Shown here: one piece after another, positions 52,867 through 61,744 of the stretch
Layout: each line of letters starts with the position of its first letter
How positions within the stretch are numbered: position 1 is the stretch's first letter
Source of the DNA: Leptobacterium flavescens
GTDB lineage: Bacteria; Bacteroidota; Bacteroidia; Flavobacteriales; Flavobacteriaceae
DNA: 64,000 bases
Direction of reading: 5' to 3'
Assembly: GCF_010671605.1 (NCBI RefSeq)
Contig: NZ_JAABOO010000001.1
Span: 1,426,001-1,490,000 of the forward strand
Translations under genes and position numbers: made by a program
The notes under the pieces: generated by a model
The model's input: only the letters and a program-made list of their open reading frames with translations
What the model was told of the DNA's origin: nothing
Database searches by the model: none

Positions 52867-53604
52867 TCACTGTTGTATACTCACTTTATAATTAATACCA
52901 TAGGTCTTGGTAAGGTTATCGTCGTTAAAAATATCCTTTACCGGACCGGTGGCAATCTTCTTTACATTTAAAAAGGTTACCCAGTCAAAATACTCGGGAA
53001 CGGTTTGCAGATCGTGATGTACCACGATTACTGTTTTTCCCGCTTTTCGCAGTTCCTTCAGGATATTGATAATTGCCTTTTCCGTAGTGGCATCCACTCC
53101 CTGAAAAGGTTCATCCATCAGGTAGATACTGGAGTTCTGTACCAGTGCCCTTGCCAGGAAGATACGTTGTTGCTGCCCCCCGCTCAACTGACTGATCTGC
53201 CTCGATTTGAATTCGAGCATCCCTACCTTTTCCAAAGCTTCAAGGGCTGCTTTTTTCTGTTTCTGTCCGGGGCGTTTTATCCATCCCAGGCTCCCGTAGG
53301 TTCCCATCATTACCACATCGAGAGCTGTGGTCGGGAAATCCCAGTCCACACTCCCCTTTTGAGGTACATAAGCTACATGCTCATGTTGTTTTTTATAGGG
53401 TTTCCCGAAGATCTTCACGCTTCCGGCTATGGGTTTGATAATATCTAAAATAGATTTTATCAGCGTTGATTTTCCTGCTCCGTTGGGGCCTACTATGGCC
53501 ATAAGTACTCCTTCGGGAATACTGAGGTCAATATCCCACAATACCGGCTTGTAATTATAAGCAACGGTAAGGTCGTCTACGGAGATGGCTATTTTTTCAC
53601 TCAT
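52867..53604 (-). CDS. Metal ABC transporter ATPase (ZnuC/TroB type)
   Basis: 245 residues. Walker A GPNGAGKS at 39-46, Q-loop PQ at 81-82, family motif [12 protein letters not shown] at 90-101, signature LSGGQ at 140-144, Walker B YLMDEP at 161-166, and switch His197 in VVHHDL. It powers Zn/Mn/Fe import by the two downstream permeases. It begins 14 bp after the binding-protein stop and is separated from the permeases by an intergenic repeat. Confidence 0.95.
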   Translation of the reverse strand: MSEKIAISVDDLTVAYNYKPVLWDIDLSIPEGVLMAIVGPNGAGKSTLIKSILDIIKPIAGSVKIFGKPYKKQHEHVAYVPQKGSVDWDFPTTALDVVMMGTYGSLGWIKRPGQKQKKAALEALEKVGMLEFKSRQISQLSGGQQQRIFLARALVQNSSIYLMDEPFQGVDATTEKAIINILKELRKAGKTVIVVHHDLQTVPEYFDWVTFLNVKKIATGPVKDIFNDDNLTKTYGINYKVSIQQ

Positions 53605-53618
53605 TTTAAATGTCTTTT

Positions 53619-54545
53619 CTATTTCAGGGCACCCACAATGGTATTCACATTGTAGCGAAACATCCCGGTATAAGTGCCTTCTACAGTTCCTTTATTACCC
53701 AGGGCATCGGAATACAATATTCCTCCGATAGTTACTTCATGTCCCTTAGAACGTATCGATGCCTGCAGGGCTTCGATGGTCCTTTTCGGAACCGAACTCT
53801 CCACAAAAATAGCTTTTACCTTTTTTTCGATGATAAACTTTGCCAGTTCCTGAACATCCTGTACTCCGGCTTCGGTAGCCGTTGAAAGCCCCTGAAGGCC
53901 CACCACTTCAAAACCGAAATCCTGCCCGAAGTAATTAAAGGCATCGTGAGCAGTAACCAGAATACGCTTTTCGGCAGGAAGGCCTTGTATGATCTGCCTG
54001 ATATCGGTATCCAGAACATTAAGGGATTCCAGGTATTTTTTACCGTTCTCCTCAAATAGCGTTGCGTTCTTAGGATCGGCTTCCTTTAGTTTTTCGACAG
54101 CAAAAGCGGTCATCTTTTTCCAGAAACTGATATTAAACCAGATATGCGGATCGTAATTCGATGCAAAATATTCAGACCCTATCAGCTTCGCCTCATCAAC
54201 AGCATCTGCCAGGGCCACGGTCTTAACGTTTCTTCCTTCCATCTTTTCGAAAACCTCCACCAGTTTTCCTTCCAGGTGAAGGCCGTTGTAAAACACCACA
54301 TCGGCATTGAACAATTTGCTTACATCTCCTTCACTGGCTTTATAAAGGTGGGGATCTACCCCGCTACCCATCAGCCCCTGTACTTCAATAGCATCTCCCC
54401 CGATATTTCCTATCAGATCGGTAAGCATAGTGGTGGTGGTCACCACATTAAGTTTAGCATTCTCGTCCTTTTTAGCATCGTTCTTACATGCAAAAACAAA
54501 GATTGCCGTAAGGATCAAGATATATTTGTTCACTGTCTTTTTCAT
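53619..54545 (-). CDS. Metal-binding lipoprotein of ABC importer (TroA/ZnuA type)
   Basis: 308 residues, lipoprotein with Cys20 (FVFAC). The four metal ligands of cluster A-I binding proteins are at His66 (DPHLY), His134 (DPHIW), His200 (AHDAF) and Asp280 (YSDAL). Their spacing is the same as in TroA (His68, His133, His199, Asp279). His at the third position instead of Glu favours a TroA/ZnuA-like site over the MntC/PsaA Mn site. The His-rich loop of ZnuA is absent. First gene of the leftward importer operon, divergent from the repressor gene. Confidence 0.94.
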   Translation of the reverse strand: MKKTVNKYILILTAIFVFACKNDAKKDENAKLNVVTTTTMLTDLIGNIGGDAIEVQGLMGSGVDPHLYKASEGDVSKLFNADVVFYNGLHLEGKLVEVFEKMEGRNVKTVALADAVDEAKLIGSEYFASNYDPHIWFNISFWKKMTAFAVEKLKEADPKNATLFEENGKKYLESLNVLDTDIRQIIQGLPAEKRILVTAHDAFNYFGQDFGFEVVGLQGLSTATEAGVQDVQELAKFIIEKKVKAIFVESSVPKRTIEALQASIRSKGHEVTIGGILYSDALGNKGTVEGTYTGMFRYNVNTIVGALK

Positions 54546-54559
54546 TTAATTTTTTAGTG

Positions 54560-54567
54560 TAACTTTG
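54560..54567 (+). promoter_or_regulatory. -7 element of the DtxR-family repressor gene
   Basis: TAACTTTG, a perfect match to TAnnTTTG, ending 24 bp before the repressor ATG at 54592. The predicted start of transcription lies about 10 bp upstream of the dyad at 54585-54600. Confidence 0.65.
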
Positions 54568-54571
54568 AGAG

Positions 54572-54579
54572 CAAATGTA
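54572..54579 (-). promoter_or_regulatory. -7 element of the metal importer operon
   Basis: TACATTTG on the minus strand, matching TAnnTTTG, 26 bp upstream of the binding-protein ATG. The dyad at 54585-54600 falls in its -7/-33 spacer, so a bound repressor would block it. Confidence 0.65.
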
Positions 54580-54584
54580 AAAAA

Positions 54585-54600
54585 GTTAGGCATGACTAAC
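54585..54600. promoter_or_regulatory. Candidate DtxR/MntR-type operator
   Basis: GTTAGGCATGACTAAC is a 16-bp dyad (7 of 8 base pairs symmetrical) centred on CATG and containing the repressor's own ATG. It resembles DtxR/IdeR-type boxes built on TTAGG...CCTAA halves. It is placed to control both divergent promoters at once. Confidence 0.6.
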
Positions 54601-55275
54601 AAGTTTTATTCGTATGATTTAACAAAGAGCGAGGAAGACTACTTAAAAGCACTCTTTCAGATAATTATAGAAAGTGAAGTAACGAAAGTGGGCAATAACC
54701 AGCTGGCCGAATATCTGAAGGTATCTCCGGCTTCTGCAAACAATATGATCAAAAAACTGAAAGGCAAAAAACTTGTGATCAGTGAAAAGTACGGGAAGCT
54801 GGAACTGACTTCCGAAGGGAAGGAAATTGCCGTTTGGCTGGTTCGCAAGCACCGGTTATGGGAAACTTTCCTGTATAAATACATGAATTTTAGCTGGGAT
54901 GAAGTACACGAAGTAGCCGAACAACTGGAGCACATAAGATCTGCCAAGCTTATTGACGAACTCGATCGTTTTATGGACTACCCGCAAAAGGATCCGCATG
55001 GCGATATCATTCCGGATGAAAAAGGAAATTACGAATTGACACCCAAAATTACCCTCTCCCATTTAAAAGGCGGAGAACGGTGCAGGCTGGTTGCTGTGAA
55101 CGACAGTTCGGTAGCCTTTTTAAAATACGTATCCGAGATCGGGCTTGCCTTGAGCAGTGAGATCAAAGTAGAGGAGGTTGTGGAATTCGACAGGTCTGTT
55201 CGCATCAGCTTTAGCGACAGAACGGAAACCGTATCCCGTAAATTTGCGGATAATATTTTTGTGGAATTACTATAA
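54592..55275 (+). CDS. DtxR/MntR-family metal-dependent repressor
   Basis: 227 residues from the ATG at 54592; an upstream TTG start would lie within the -7 element and is rejected. N-terminal winged helix (about 8-70; NNQLAEYLKVSPASANNMIKKL), dimerisation and metal-binding domain (about 72-145; RKHRLWETFLY, EVHEVAEQLEHI with conserved Glu/His), and a C-terminal FeoA/SH3-like domain (about 155-225). Metal-bound repressors of this family shut off Mn, Fe or Zn importers. It is divergent from the TroA-type importer and has a dyad at its start codon, implying autoregulation. Confidence 0.94.
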   Translation: MTNKFYSYDLTKSEEDYLKALFQIIIESEVTKVGNNQLAEYLKVSPASANNMIKKLKGKKLVISEKYGKLELTSEGKEIAVWLVRKHRLWETFLYKYMNFSWDEVHEVAEQLEHIRSAKLIDELDRFMDYPQKDPHGDIIPDEKGNYELTPKITLSHLKGGERCRLVAVNDSSVAFLKYVSEIGLALSSEIKVEEVVEFDRSVRISFSDRTETVSRKFADNIFVELL

Positions 55276-55580
55276 TTAAATTACGGCATTCACGTAATTT
55301 CAAAAGATATTTAAACAGGAATACCTTTGAAATTTCCTTGCAAAAGGATCAATATCCCTTTAATTAAGGTCAGTTCCGCCCAATTTTGATTATAAATAGA
55401 TCACATTGAGTATCTTTAATCCTGAGAATTGTTAAAGATTAAATAAACCCCCTAACCTTTGAAATCAAAACTCATCATTATCAGGTGTATAGAGAATTCT
55501 TTTCCTGAAAGCCGGAAGCAAACTCTCCGGATGTTCCAAGTGTCAAACCCTTTTCTTATCCGTTAATAAAGATTCAGATT
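55276..55580. other. 305-bp gap without supported gene
   Basis: AT-rich spacer between the repressor and the carotenoid genes. It contains a single CACGTAA element at 55291 and a 35-codon frame from a TTG near 55459 that I do not consider coding. No strong hairpin or -7 element was recognised. Confidence 0.4.
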
Positions 55581-56231
55581 ATGGGTAAACCGGAAATCCT
55601 GAAATTACTTCTGAAGGAAAAATTAAAAGTCTCTATTGCTCTTATCTGGCTGCTGAATGCCCTGGCCATTATAGGGATCTATGCGGGTTTTGAAAGCGTT
55701 CTTGTAGCTCTGACCCCTCTTAATCTTATTTGTATCCTTTTCCTTATCCTTTGGCATACCGATTTTAAAAAGCAAACGCTTATTGCATTGAGCATTCCCT
55801 TCCTGATCGGATTGACAGTTTCCTACCTGGGAGTTAATTACGGCCTGATCTTCGGTCCCTTTTCTTATGGAGAAAATTTAGGCTTCAAAGTACTTAATGT
55901 TCCTCTTATCATGGGAGTGTACTGGGCTATTCTCACCTATTCTACGGCTTCTATCAGTAAACTGATCAGTAATCATCATATACTGGCAGCCATTTCGGGA
56001 GCTGTACTTACCACTTCTCTGGACCTTCTGATCGAGGTTTCGGCTTCCCGTTTCGACTACTGGCGATTTGAGCAGGGGTTTGCACCTATTCAGAACTATA
56101 TCGGGTGGTTTGCAGTATCTTTTGTAGTACACCTCATCTTCCAGAAAGTTCTGAAAAATGACCACTTTATGTTGTCCTTTCATATTTTCACCGCCATGAC
56201 AATGTTCTTCTCTGTCTTTACCTTTTTTTAA
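55581..56231 (+). CDS. Carotenoid biosynthesis membrane protein (CruF/DUF422-like)
   Basis: 216 residues, almost entirely membrane helices (about seven). Conserved features include the FGPFSYGENLGFKVLNVPLIMGVYWAILTY region and LDLLIEVSASRFDYWRFEQG, with acidic and His-poor loops. Family PF04240 includes CruF, the carotenoid 1',2'-hydratase; flavobacterial members stand next to lycopene cyclase or hydroxylase genes and their exact step is often unknown. It is followed 68 bp later by lycopene cyclase on the same strand, so a role in carotenoid end-group modification is likely. Confidence 0.82.
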   Translation: MGKPEILKLLLKEKLKVSIALIWLLNALAIIGIYAGFESVLVALTPLNLICILFLILWHTDFKKQTLIALSIPFLIGLTVSYLGVNYGLIFGPFSYGENLGFKVLNVPLIMGVYWAILTYSTASISKLISNHHILAAISGAVLTTSLDLLIEVSASRFDYWRFEQGFAPIQNYIGWFAVSFVVHLIFQKVLKNDHFMLSFHIFTAMTMFFSVFTFF

Positions 56232-56299
56232 AGAAGACATAAACACAAATAGGGTAATATTGTGTCTTTCTAAGAGTTTTATAGTAAATTGACCTCGGT

Positions 56300-57448
56300 T
56301 TGAAAGGCGTAAAACATTACGATTATATTATCCTCGGAACCGGGCTGGCAGGTTTGCAGCTGGCTTATTTTATGGTTCAGGACGACTTCTTTAAAGATAA
56401 GTCCATCCTATTATTGGATAAATCCAAAAAACAAAAAAACGATCGCACCTGGTCTTACTGGGAGGTCGGCCACGGCGATTTCGACAATATAGTTTATCAG
56501 ATCTGGAACAGTATTTATGTCGGAAACGAGCATTTTAATATCACTGCACAGGTACATCCTTATCAGTACAAAATGATAAAGGGTATAGATTTCTACAACT
56601 ATATGCTGGGAGTTCTTCGAACTTATAAGAACCTGACTTTTGTAAAGGAGGAAGTATTGAGTTATCAGGACAACGGCACTCTGATAACCGTAAACACCGC
56701 TTCGAAGACCTATGAAGCAGACAAAGCTTTTAACAGTCTTCTGCAAAAGGAGAAAATGCTGGAGCAGGAACGTTTCCCGCTTATACAACAACATTTTATC
56801 GGGTGGTTTGTAAAGACGGAAAAGCCGGTCTTTAAAGTTGACCGGGCCGGTTTTATGGATTTTACGGTGCCACAGAAAGGCAATACGCGCTTTATGTATG
56901 TCCTTCCTTTTTCGGAGACCGAGGCCCTGGTAGAATATACACTGTTTTCTTCCGAGCTGCTTCCGAAGGAGGAATATGAAGAAGCCATTGAGGCCTATCT
57001 GAACAAGATGGGAACCGGGACATATGAAATACTGGAAAAAGAAGAAGGAAGTATTCCGATGACCAGTTATAAATTTCATCAGCACGACTCAGAAAACCTC
57101 ATCAATATAGGTACCGCAGGAGGGTGGACAAAGGCCAGTACAGGCTTTACCTTCCGGAATACCGGTAAAAAAGTAAAGAGGTTACTAGAGTATATGAAGA
57201 AGAATGAAGACCTCTCCGGTTTTAACAAAAAGAACAGGTTCTGGTATTACGATCTTATTCTGCTGGATGTGCTCAACAGAAGAAATGACCTGGGAGCTTT
57301 TATTTTTCCCACGCTATTTAAAAAGAACAAACCTCAGCTGATCTTTAAATTCCTGGATGAGGAAACCAACTTTAAGGAGGAAATAAAAATAATGCTATCT
57401 ATTACCCACTGGCAGTTTATCAAAGCATTTTTCAGAAGACTTTTTTAA
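56300..57448 (+). CDS. crtY: Lycopene beta-cyclase, CrtY type
   Basis: 382 residues. N-terminal FAD/NAD-binding motif DYIILGTGLAGLQLAYF (about 8-24), DRTWSYWE (about 49-56), then the cyclase motifs GWFVKTEKPVF, FMYVLPFSETEALVEYTLFS and IPMTSYKF with GTAGGWTKASTGFTF. It converts the two psi ends of lycopene to beta-ionone rings, giving beta-carotene for flavobacterial zeaxanthin-type pigments. It starts at a TTG; I see no in-frame ATG nearby. Its end overlaps the convergent GGPP synthase gene by 4 bp. Confidence 0.9.
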   Translation: MKGVKHYDYIILGTGLAGLQLAYFMVQDDFFKDKSILLLDKSKKQKNDRTWSYWEVGHGDFDNIVYQIWNSIYVGNEHFNITAQVHPYQYKMIKGIDFYNYMLGVLRTYKNLTFVKEEVLSYQDNGTLITVNTASKTYEADKAFNSLLQKEKMLEQERFPLIQQHFIGWFVKTEKPVFKVDRAGFMDFTVPQKGNTRFMYVLPFSETEALVEYTLFSSELLPKEEYEEAIEAYLNKMGTGTYEILEKEEGSIPMTSYKFHQHDSENLINIGTAGGWTKASTGFTFRNTGKKVKRLLEYMKKNEDLSGFNKKNRFWYYDLILLDVLNRRNDLGAFIFPTLFKKNKPQLIFKFLDEETNFKEEIKIMLSITHWQFIKAFFRRLF

Positions 57449-58419
57449 ACCGATCTGTTCATCAGTTTTTTACCGAATTCCATCAGCATTTGTTTTTTGT
57501 CTTCGGACACACACATATTCTCAAGAACCCCAAAGGCCTTTTCCGTATAGTGTTGTATTTCCTGCCGGGTAAGCGCAGCTGCTCCGCTACTCTCGAAGAT
57601 CTGCTTGGCGGTCTCTATCTTATCTGCAGGTTCCTTGGGCTGAATACTAAAGAGGTGTTTTAATTGCTCTGCTTCTTCTCTGTCGGCTTTTTCCAGAGCT
57701 TTCAGGTAAAGGAAGGTCTTCTTATTTTCAATGATATCCCCTCCTACTTGTTTCCCAAAGGTTTTGGGATCCCCAAAGGCATCCAGATAATCGTCCTGTA
57801 ACTGGAAGGCCAGTCCGAGGTTCAAACCAAAATCGTAGATCGCCTGTGCATCATTGGTTTCCGCGTCTGCCACCAGGGCACCCATTTTCATAGCGGCTCC
57901 GACCAGGACGGCTGTTTTATATTCTATCATTTTAAGGTACTCCTTAATGGTAACATCGTCCCGGGTCTCAAAATCCACATCGTATTGCTGGCCTTCGCAA
58001 ACTTCGATAGCCGTTTTACTGAACAATTTTGCCAGCTCTCTGAATGTTTCCGGTTCATAACCTTCAAAAAAACGATAGGCAATTATCAGCATAACATCAC
58101 CCGAAAGGATCCCGGTATTTATATCCCATTTCTCATGCACGGTTTCCTTTCCTCTTCTCAGGGGAGCGTCATCCATAATATCGTCATGTACCAGAGAAAA
58201 ATTGTGAAATACCTCAACCGCCAGAGCAGCATCCAGGGCTTTCCTGAAATCGGCCCCGAATATTTCGGCAGACATCAGGGTGAGTACCGGCCTTAGCCTT
58301 TTTCCTCCCAATTGAAGGATATAAGATACAGGTTCATACAGGTTTCGGGGCTCTCTGGTTTTTACCTTCATGCTCATATATTCGGTAAAAGCCTCCTGAT
58401 ATTCTTTTATGGAATGCAT
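57445..58419 (-). CDS. Polyprenyl synthetase, probable GGPP synthase
   Basis: 324 residues. First aspartate-rich motif DDIMDD at 79-84, followed by RRGKETVH. Second DDYLDAFGD at 209-217. KTA (168-170) is the usual middle lysine motif. It condenses isopentenyl diphosphate with allylic diphosphates; the size and short chain-length region suit geranylgeranyl or farnesyl chains, the precursors for carotenoids and quinones. Convergent with lycopene cyclase, so part of the same pathway cluster but separately transcribed. Confidence 0.93.
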   Translation of the reverse strand: MHSIKEYQEAFTEYMSMKVKTREPRNLYEPVSYILQLGGKRLRPVLTLMSAEIFGADFRKALDAALAVEVFHNFSLVHDDIMDDAPLRRGKETVHEKWDINTGILSGDVMLIIAYRFFEGYEPETFRELAKLFSKTAIEVCEGQQYDVDFETRDDVTIKEYLKMIEYKTAVLVGAAMKMGALVADAETNDAQAIYDFGLNLGLAFQLQDDYLDAFGDPKTFGKQVGGDIIENKKTFLYLKALEKADREEAEQLKHLFSIQPKEPADKIETAKQIFESSGAAALTRQEIQHYTEKAFGVLENMCVSEDKKQMLMEFGKKLMNRSV

Positions 58420-58519
58420 GCAGTAGAATTATTTTTCGGCTAAAATACCATAATTCGATCTCAATTTAACCTAAATCTAAAATAAGTGTTAAAAAATTGT
58501 AAAACGATGGAAACTTTTA

Positions 58520-58549
58520 TTGTTTTTAAAGTTTCCTTGTGTATTTTTG
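58520..58549 (+). promoter_or_regulatory. Promoter of the TetR-RND efflux operon
   Basis: -33 TTG at 58520-58522 and -7 TATTTTTG at 58542-58549 with a 19-bp spacer, fully matching TTG-N17-23-TAnnTTTG. It ends 29 bp before the TetR-family ATG. Confidence 0.75.
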
Positions 58550-58578
58550 TCCCCCAAAAACATTATTTACACACTTAA

Positions 58579-59172
58579 ATGAAGGAGGAAATTTTAGAAA
58601 AGGCAGGAGAAATGTTTTTAAAGCTCGGCTTTAAAAGTGTGACCATGGATGACATTGCCAATGAGATGGCTATGTCTAAAAAAACACTTTATAAGTACTT
58701 TAAAAACAAAGAGGTTCTCGTAGAAGAAAGCACTTCTATGATGCATGAGGCCTGCCATATGGGGATCCAGATGATCACCGACCAGGGCTACAACCCTATC
58801 CGTGAGAATTTTGAGATCAAAAAAATGTTTAAGGAGATGTTTAAGAATGCCGATTCGTCTCCCATATTTCAATTAAAAAAATACTATCCGAAAATACACG
58901 AGCGTGTTATGTGCAAAGAAATGGGTGCTTTTTCGGAATGTGTCAAACAAAATATAAACCGGGGTATTGAGCAAGGGTATTACAGAGAACAGATCGATAT
59001 TGACCTGTGTATACAATTCTATTTTGCCATTGTTTTCAGTATTCATGAAAATGCCGAGACCGAAAACCGTCCGGAGTTTGAAGTCCTTGCATTGGAATAT
59101 CATACCCGGGCCATTGCTACCGAAAAAGGTATAACAGAGTTAGAAAACCAATTATTAAACTATACGTCATAA
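58579..59172 (+). CDS. TetR/AcrR-family regulator
   Basis: 197 residues. N-terminal HTH (about 8-55): KLGFKSVTMDDIANEMAMSKKTLYKYFKNKEVL in two pieces, the standard TetR helix set. The C-terminal helices form the ligand-binding domain. First gene of a four-gene rightward operon with TolC-, HlyD- and RND-type genes (4-bp gap to the next), so it most likely represses its own operon until a toxic compound binds. Confidence 0.94.
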   Translation: MKEEILEKAGEMFLKLGFKSVTMDDIANEMAMSKKTLYKYFKNKEVLVEESTSMMHEACHMGIQMITDQGYNPIRENFEIKKMFKEMFKNADSSPIFQLKKYYPKIHERVMCKEMGAFSECVKQNINRGIEQGYYREQIDIDLCIQFYFAIVFSIHENAETENRPEFEVLALEYHTRAIATEKGITELENQLLNYTS

Positions 59173-59176
59173 ATAA

Positions 59177-60520
59177 ATGAACCCAAAGTTCCTTTTAATA
59201 GCCTTATGCTTTGTAGGGGTACTACAAGCTCAGGAAAAAAAGCTGTCTTTTACGCTTGATGAAGCCATCACGTATGCGCTTGAAAACAACCGGGCCGCAA
59301 TTAATGCAGATCGGGATATCGATGCCGCTAAAAAACAAAAATGGGAAACCACTGCAACCGGTCTCCCGCAGATTAGCGCTAAAATAGATTACCAGAATTT
59401 CCTTAAACAACAGGTAACCCTGTTCGATACCAACGGAGATGGTATTGATGAAGAGTTTACCTTCGGGACCAGGCAAAGTGTAAATGCTGTCGCTACGCTG
59501 GAGCAGTTGCTTTTTGACGGTTCCTACCTTGTGGGCTTACAATCTGCCAAGGTGTTCCTGGAGATCTCCAAGAATGCCAAAGTAAAAACAGATCTGGAAG
59601 TCAGAAAATCGGTAATCGACGCCTACGGAAACGTACTTTTGGCCGAGGAAAGTGTTGCTATTCTCACCAATAACCAGGCAGTGCTTCAGAAGAACGTAAA
59701 CGAGACCCAAAAGATCTTTGAGAACGGACTTGCCGAAGAAGAAGATCTCGAACAATTACAAATAACACTGGCAAATGTGACCAGTAACCTGAATAACACA
59801 AAGCGACTCAGAGATGTGGCTTATAAATTATTCAATATTACGCTGGGGATAGAACTGGATGCCGAGGTTACCCTTACCGAAAAACTGGAGGCACTTGCCA
59901 TTCAGAATATCAATGAGAACCTTAACAGTGCTCCCTTATCGTTAGAAAGTAATATAGATTATAAAATTGCCGATAACAACAAGCGTTCGCAGGAATTGTT
60001 ACTAAAGCTGGAAAAAAGCCGCGCTTTACCAACACTAAATGCATTTGTTAACGGAGGTTATCAGGGTTTTAGCGATGAATTTACTTTTCTGGACAGCGGG
60101 CAGCGTTACTTCGGAAGCTCTCTTATAGGGGTAAGTTTAAATATTCCCGTTTTCAGTTCGCTTCAGCGATCTGCAAAAACACAACGCGCAAAAATAGAAC
60201 TGGAAAAGGCCAAGACCGACCTGGAGGATACGGAACAAAGGTTGAGATTACAGCTGGTTAATGCCAAAAGCAATTATCAGTTCGCTATTGAGCAATATCT
60301 GACCTCTAAAAAGAATCTGGAACTGGCAGAGCGTATCGAGCGCAAAAACCAGGTAAAGTATTCGGAGGGTATTGCTACCAGTTTTGAACTGAGGCAGGCT
60401 CAGACACAGTTGTATACCACTCAGCAGGAATACCTTCAGGCTATGTTGGATGTCATTAACAACAAAGCGGAACTGGAAACTATATTAAATTCAGACACTT
60501 TAGTAAAATCAGGAAAATAA
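59177..60520 (+). CDS. TolC-family outer membrane efflux protein
   Basis: 447 residues with signal peptide (FLLIALCFVGVLQAQ) and the opening FTLDEAITYALENN. Two coiled-coil repeats with internal symmetry (VATLEQLLFDGSYLVGLQSAK and IGVSLNIPVFSSLQRSAKT each in pieces) give the trimeric channel-tunnel fold. It contains a DTNGDGIDEE stretch near residue 80 that is rich in acidic residues and could bind calcium, an uncommon detail. It sits between tetR and the adaptor gene. Confidence 0.93.
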   Translation: MNPKFLLIALCFVGVLQAQEKKLSFTLDEAITYALENNRAAINADRDIDAAKKQKWETTATGLPQISAKIDYQNFLKQQVTLFDTNGDGIDEEFTFGTRQSVNAVATLEQLLFDGSYLVGLQSAKVFLEISKNAKVKTDLEVRKSVIDAYGNVLLAEESVAILTNNQAVLQKNVNETQKIFENGLAEEEDLEQLQITLANVTSNLNNTKRLRDVAYKLFNITLGIELDAEVTLTEKLEALAIQNINENLNSAPLSLESNIDYKIADNNKRSQELLLKLEKSRALPTLNAFVNGGYQGFSDEFTFLDSGQRYFGSSLIGVSLNIPVFSSLQRSAKTQRAKIELEKAKTDLEDTEQRLRLQLVNAKSNYQFAIEQYLTSKKNLELAERIERKNQVKYSEGIATSFELRQAQTQLYTTQQEYLQAMLDVINNKAELETILNSDTLVKSGK

Positions 60521-60544
60521 GCATACACCAAACAAATCAACGCA

Positions 60545-61744
60545 ATGAGAAAATTATATATTAGCATATTCGCAACCGCTCTTTTAGCCTCCTGTGGAGG
60601 TGGAGGTTCCCAGACATCTGTAGAAGATGTTATAGCCGAGGGAAACCTTAAAACTCTTAAATCCAAAAAGAAAGAGATCGAAGCAGAGCAAAAAGCCCTG
60701 GAAGCAAAAATAGAGGCTTTGAATGAAGCCATTGCCCAAAAGGATACGGTACAGAAACTTCCATTGGTTACTACTTTTAAAGCCAAGGACACTGTGTTTC
60801 ATCATTACCTGGAGCTACAGGGAAGTGTTGAGACCAAACAGAACATCGTTATCTTTCCTGAAATGGCAGGAATACTCACCAGGGTATTCGTTAAAGAAGG
60901 TCAAAGGGTAAGAAAAGGACAGATCCTTGCAAAAATCGATGACGGAGGGCTAAGCCAACAGGTAGCACAACTGGAGGTACAGGCGCAACTGGCCAAGACC
61001 ACCTATGAGCGTCAGAAGCGTTTATGGGATCAGAAAATAGGTTCTGAGATCCAGTATCTTCAGGCAAAGACCAGTTATGAATCTCAGAAGAACGCAGTAG
61101 ATCAGTTAAAACGCCAGTTGGCAAAAACTTCGGTTACTGCTCCTTTCTCAGGAGTTGTAGATGATATTATTACCGAGCAGGGTTCGGTAGTGGCACCCGG
61201 ACAGTCTCAGCTGATCAGGATCGTAAATCTGGACGATATGTACATCCAGGCAGAGATCCCGGAAAGTTACCTGCCAAGTGTGGTTAAAGGAAAAGAAGTT
61301 CAGGTCTTTTTCCCTGTACTGGGAGAAACTGTTAAGACCAGTATCCGTCAGGCGGGGAATTATATCAACCCTAACAACCGATCTTTTAAGATTGAGATCT
61401 CCGTTCCCAACAAAAGCGGAAATATCAAACCCAATCTTACGGCACGCCTTAAGATAAACGATTACACAAATGAAAAAGCCATCCTGATCCCTCAGAGTGT
61501 GATCTCGGAAAATGCCGAAGGAAGGCAGTATGTGTACATTACCGGAGAACAGAACGGGAATCATGTAGCGGAAGCCAAACGTTCGCTGATCACTACTGGA
61601 AAGACCCAGGGAGATTATGTGGAAGTACTTTCAGGTATATTGAATAATGATGATGTTATAGAAGAAGGAGCCCGAAGTGTAAAGGATGGACAGAAAGTTG
61701 AAATCAAGAATCAGGAATCAGAAAAACAGCCAGAAAATGAGTAA
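60545..61744 (+). CDS. RND periplasmic adaptor lipoprotein (HlyD/AcrA-like)
   Basis: 399 residues. Lipobox LLASC (Cys17) followed by a Gly-rich linker, a coiled coil (about 37-65), then the lipoyl domain halves VFVKEGQRVRKGQILAKIDD and TAPFSGVVDDIITEQGSVV flanking a helical hairpin (about 130-185), and beta-barrel and membrane-proximal domains. It links the RND pump with the TolC channel. Its stop overlaps the pump gene start by 8 bp. Confidence 0.94.
   Translation: MRKLYISIFATALLASCGGGGSQTSVEDVIAEGNLKTLKSKKKEIEAEQKALEAKIEALNEAIAQKDTVQKLPLVTTFKAKDTVFHHYLELQGSVETKQNIVIFPEMAGILTRVFVKEGQRVRKGQILAKIDDGGLSQQVAQLEVQAQLAKTTYERQKRLWDQKIGSEIQYLQAKTSYESQKNAVDQLKRQLAKTSVTAPFSGVVDDIITEQGSVVAPGQSQLIRIVNLDDMYIQAEIPESYLPSVVKGKEVQVFFPVLGETVKTSIRQAGNYINPNNRSFKIEISVPNKSGNIKPNLTARLKINDYTNEKAILIPQSVISENAEGRQYVYITGEQNGNHVAEAKRSLITTGKTQGDYVEVLSGILNNDDVIEEGARSVKDGQKVEIKNQESEKQPENE

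Noticed and set aside
55459-55566. 35-codon frame from a TTG upstream of the carotenoid gene
   Set aside because: No ATG, no recognisable motif and no conserved-looking pattern; random expectation for this length.
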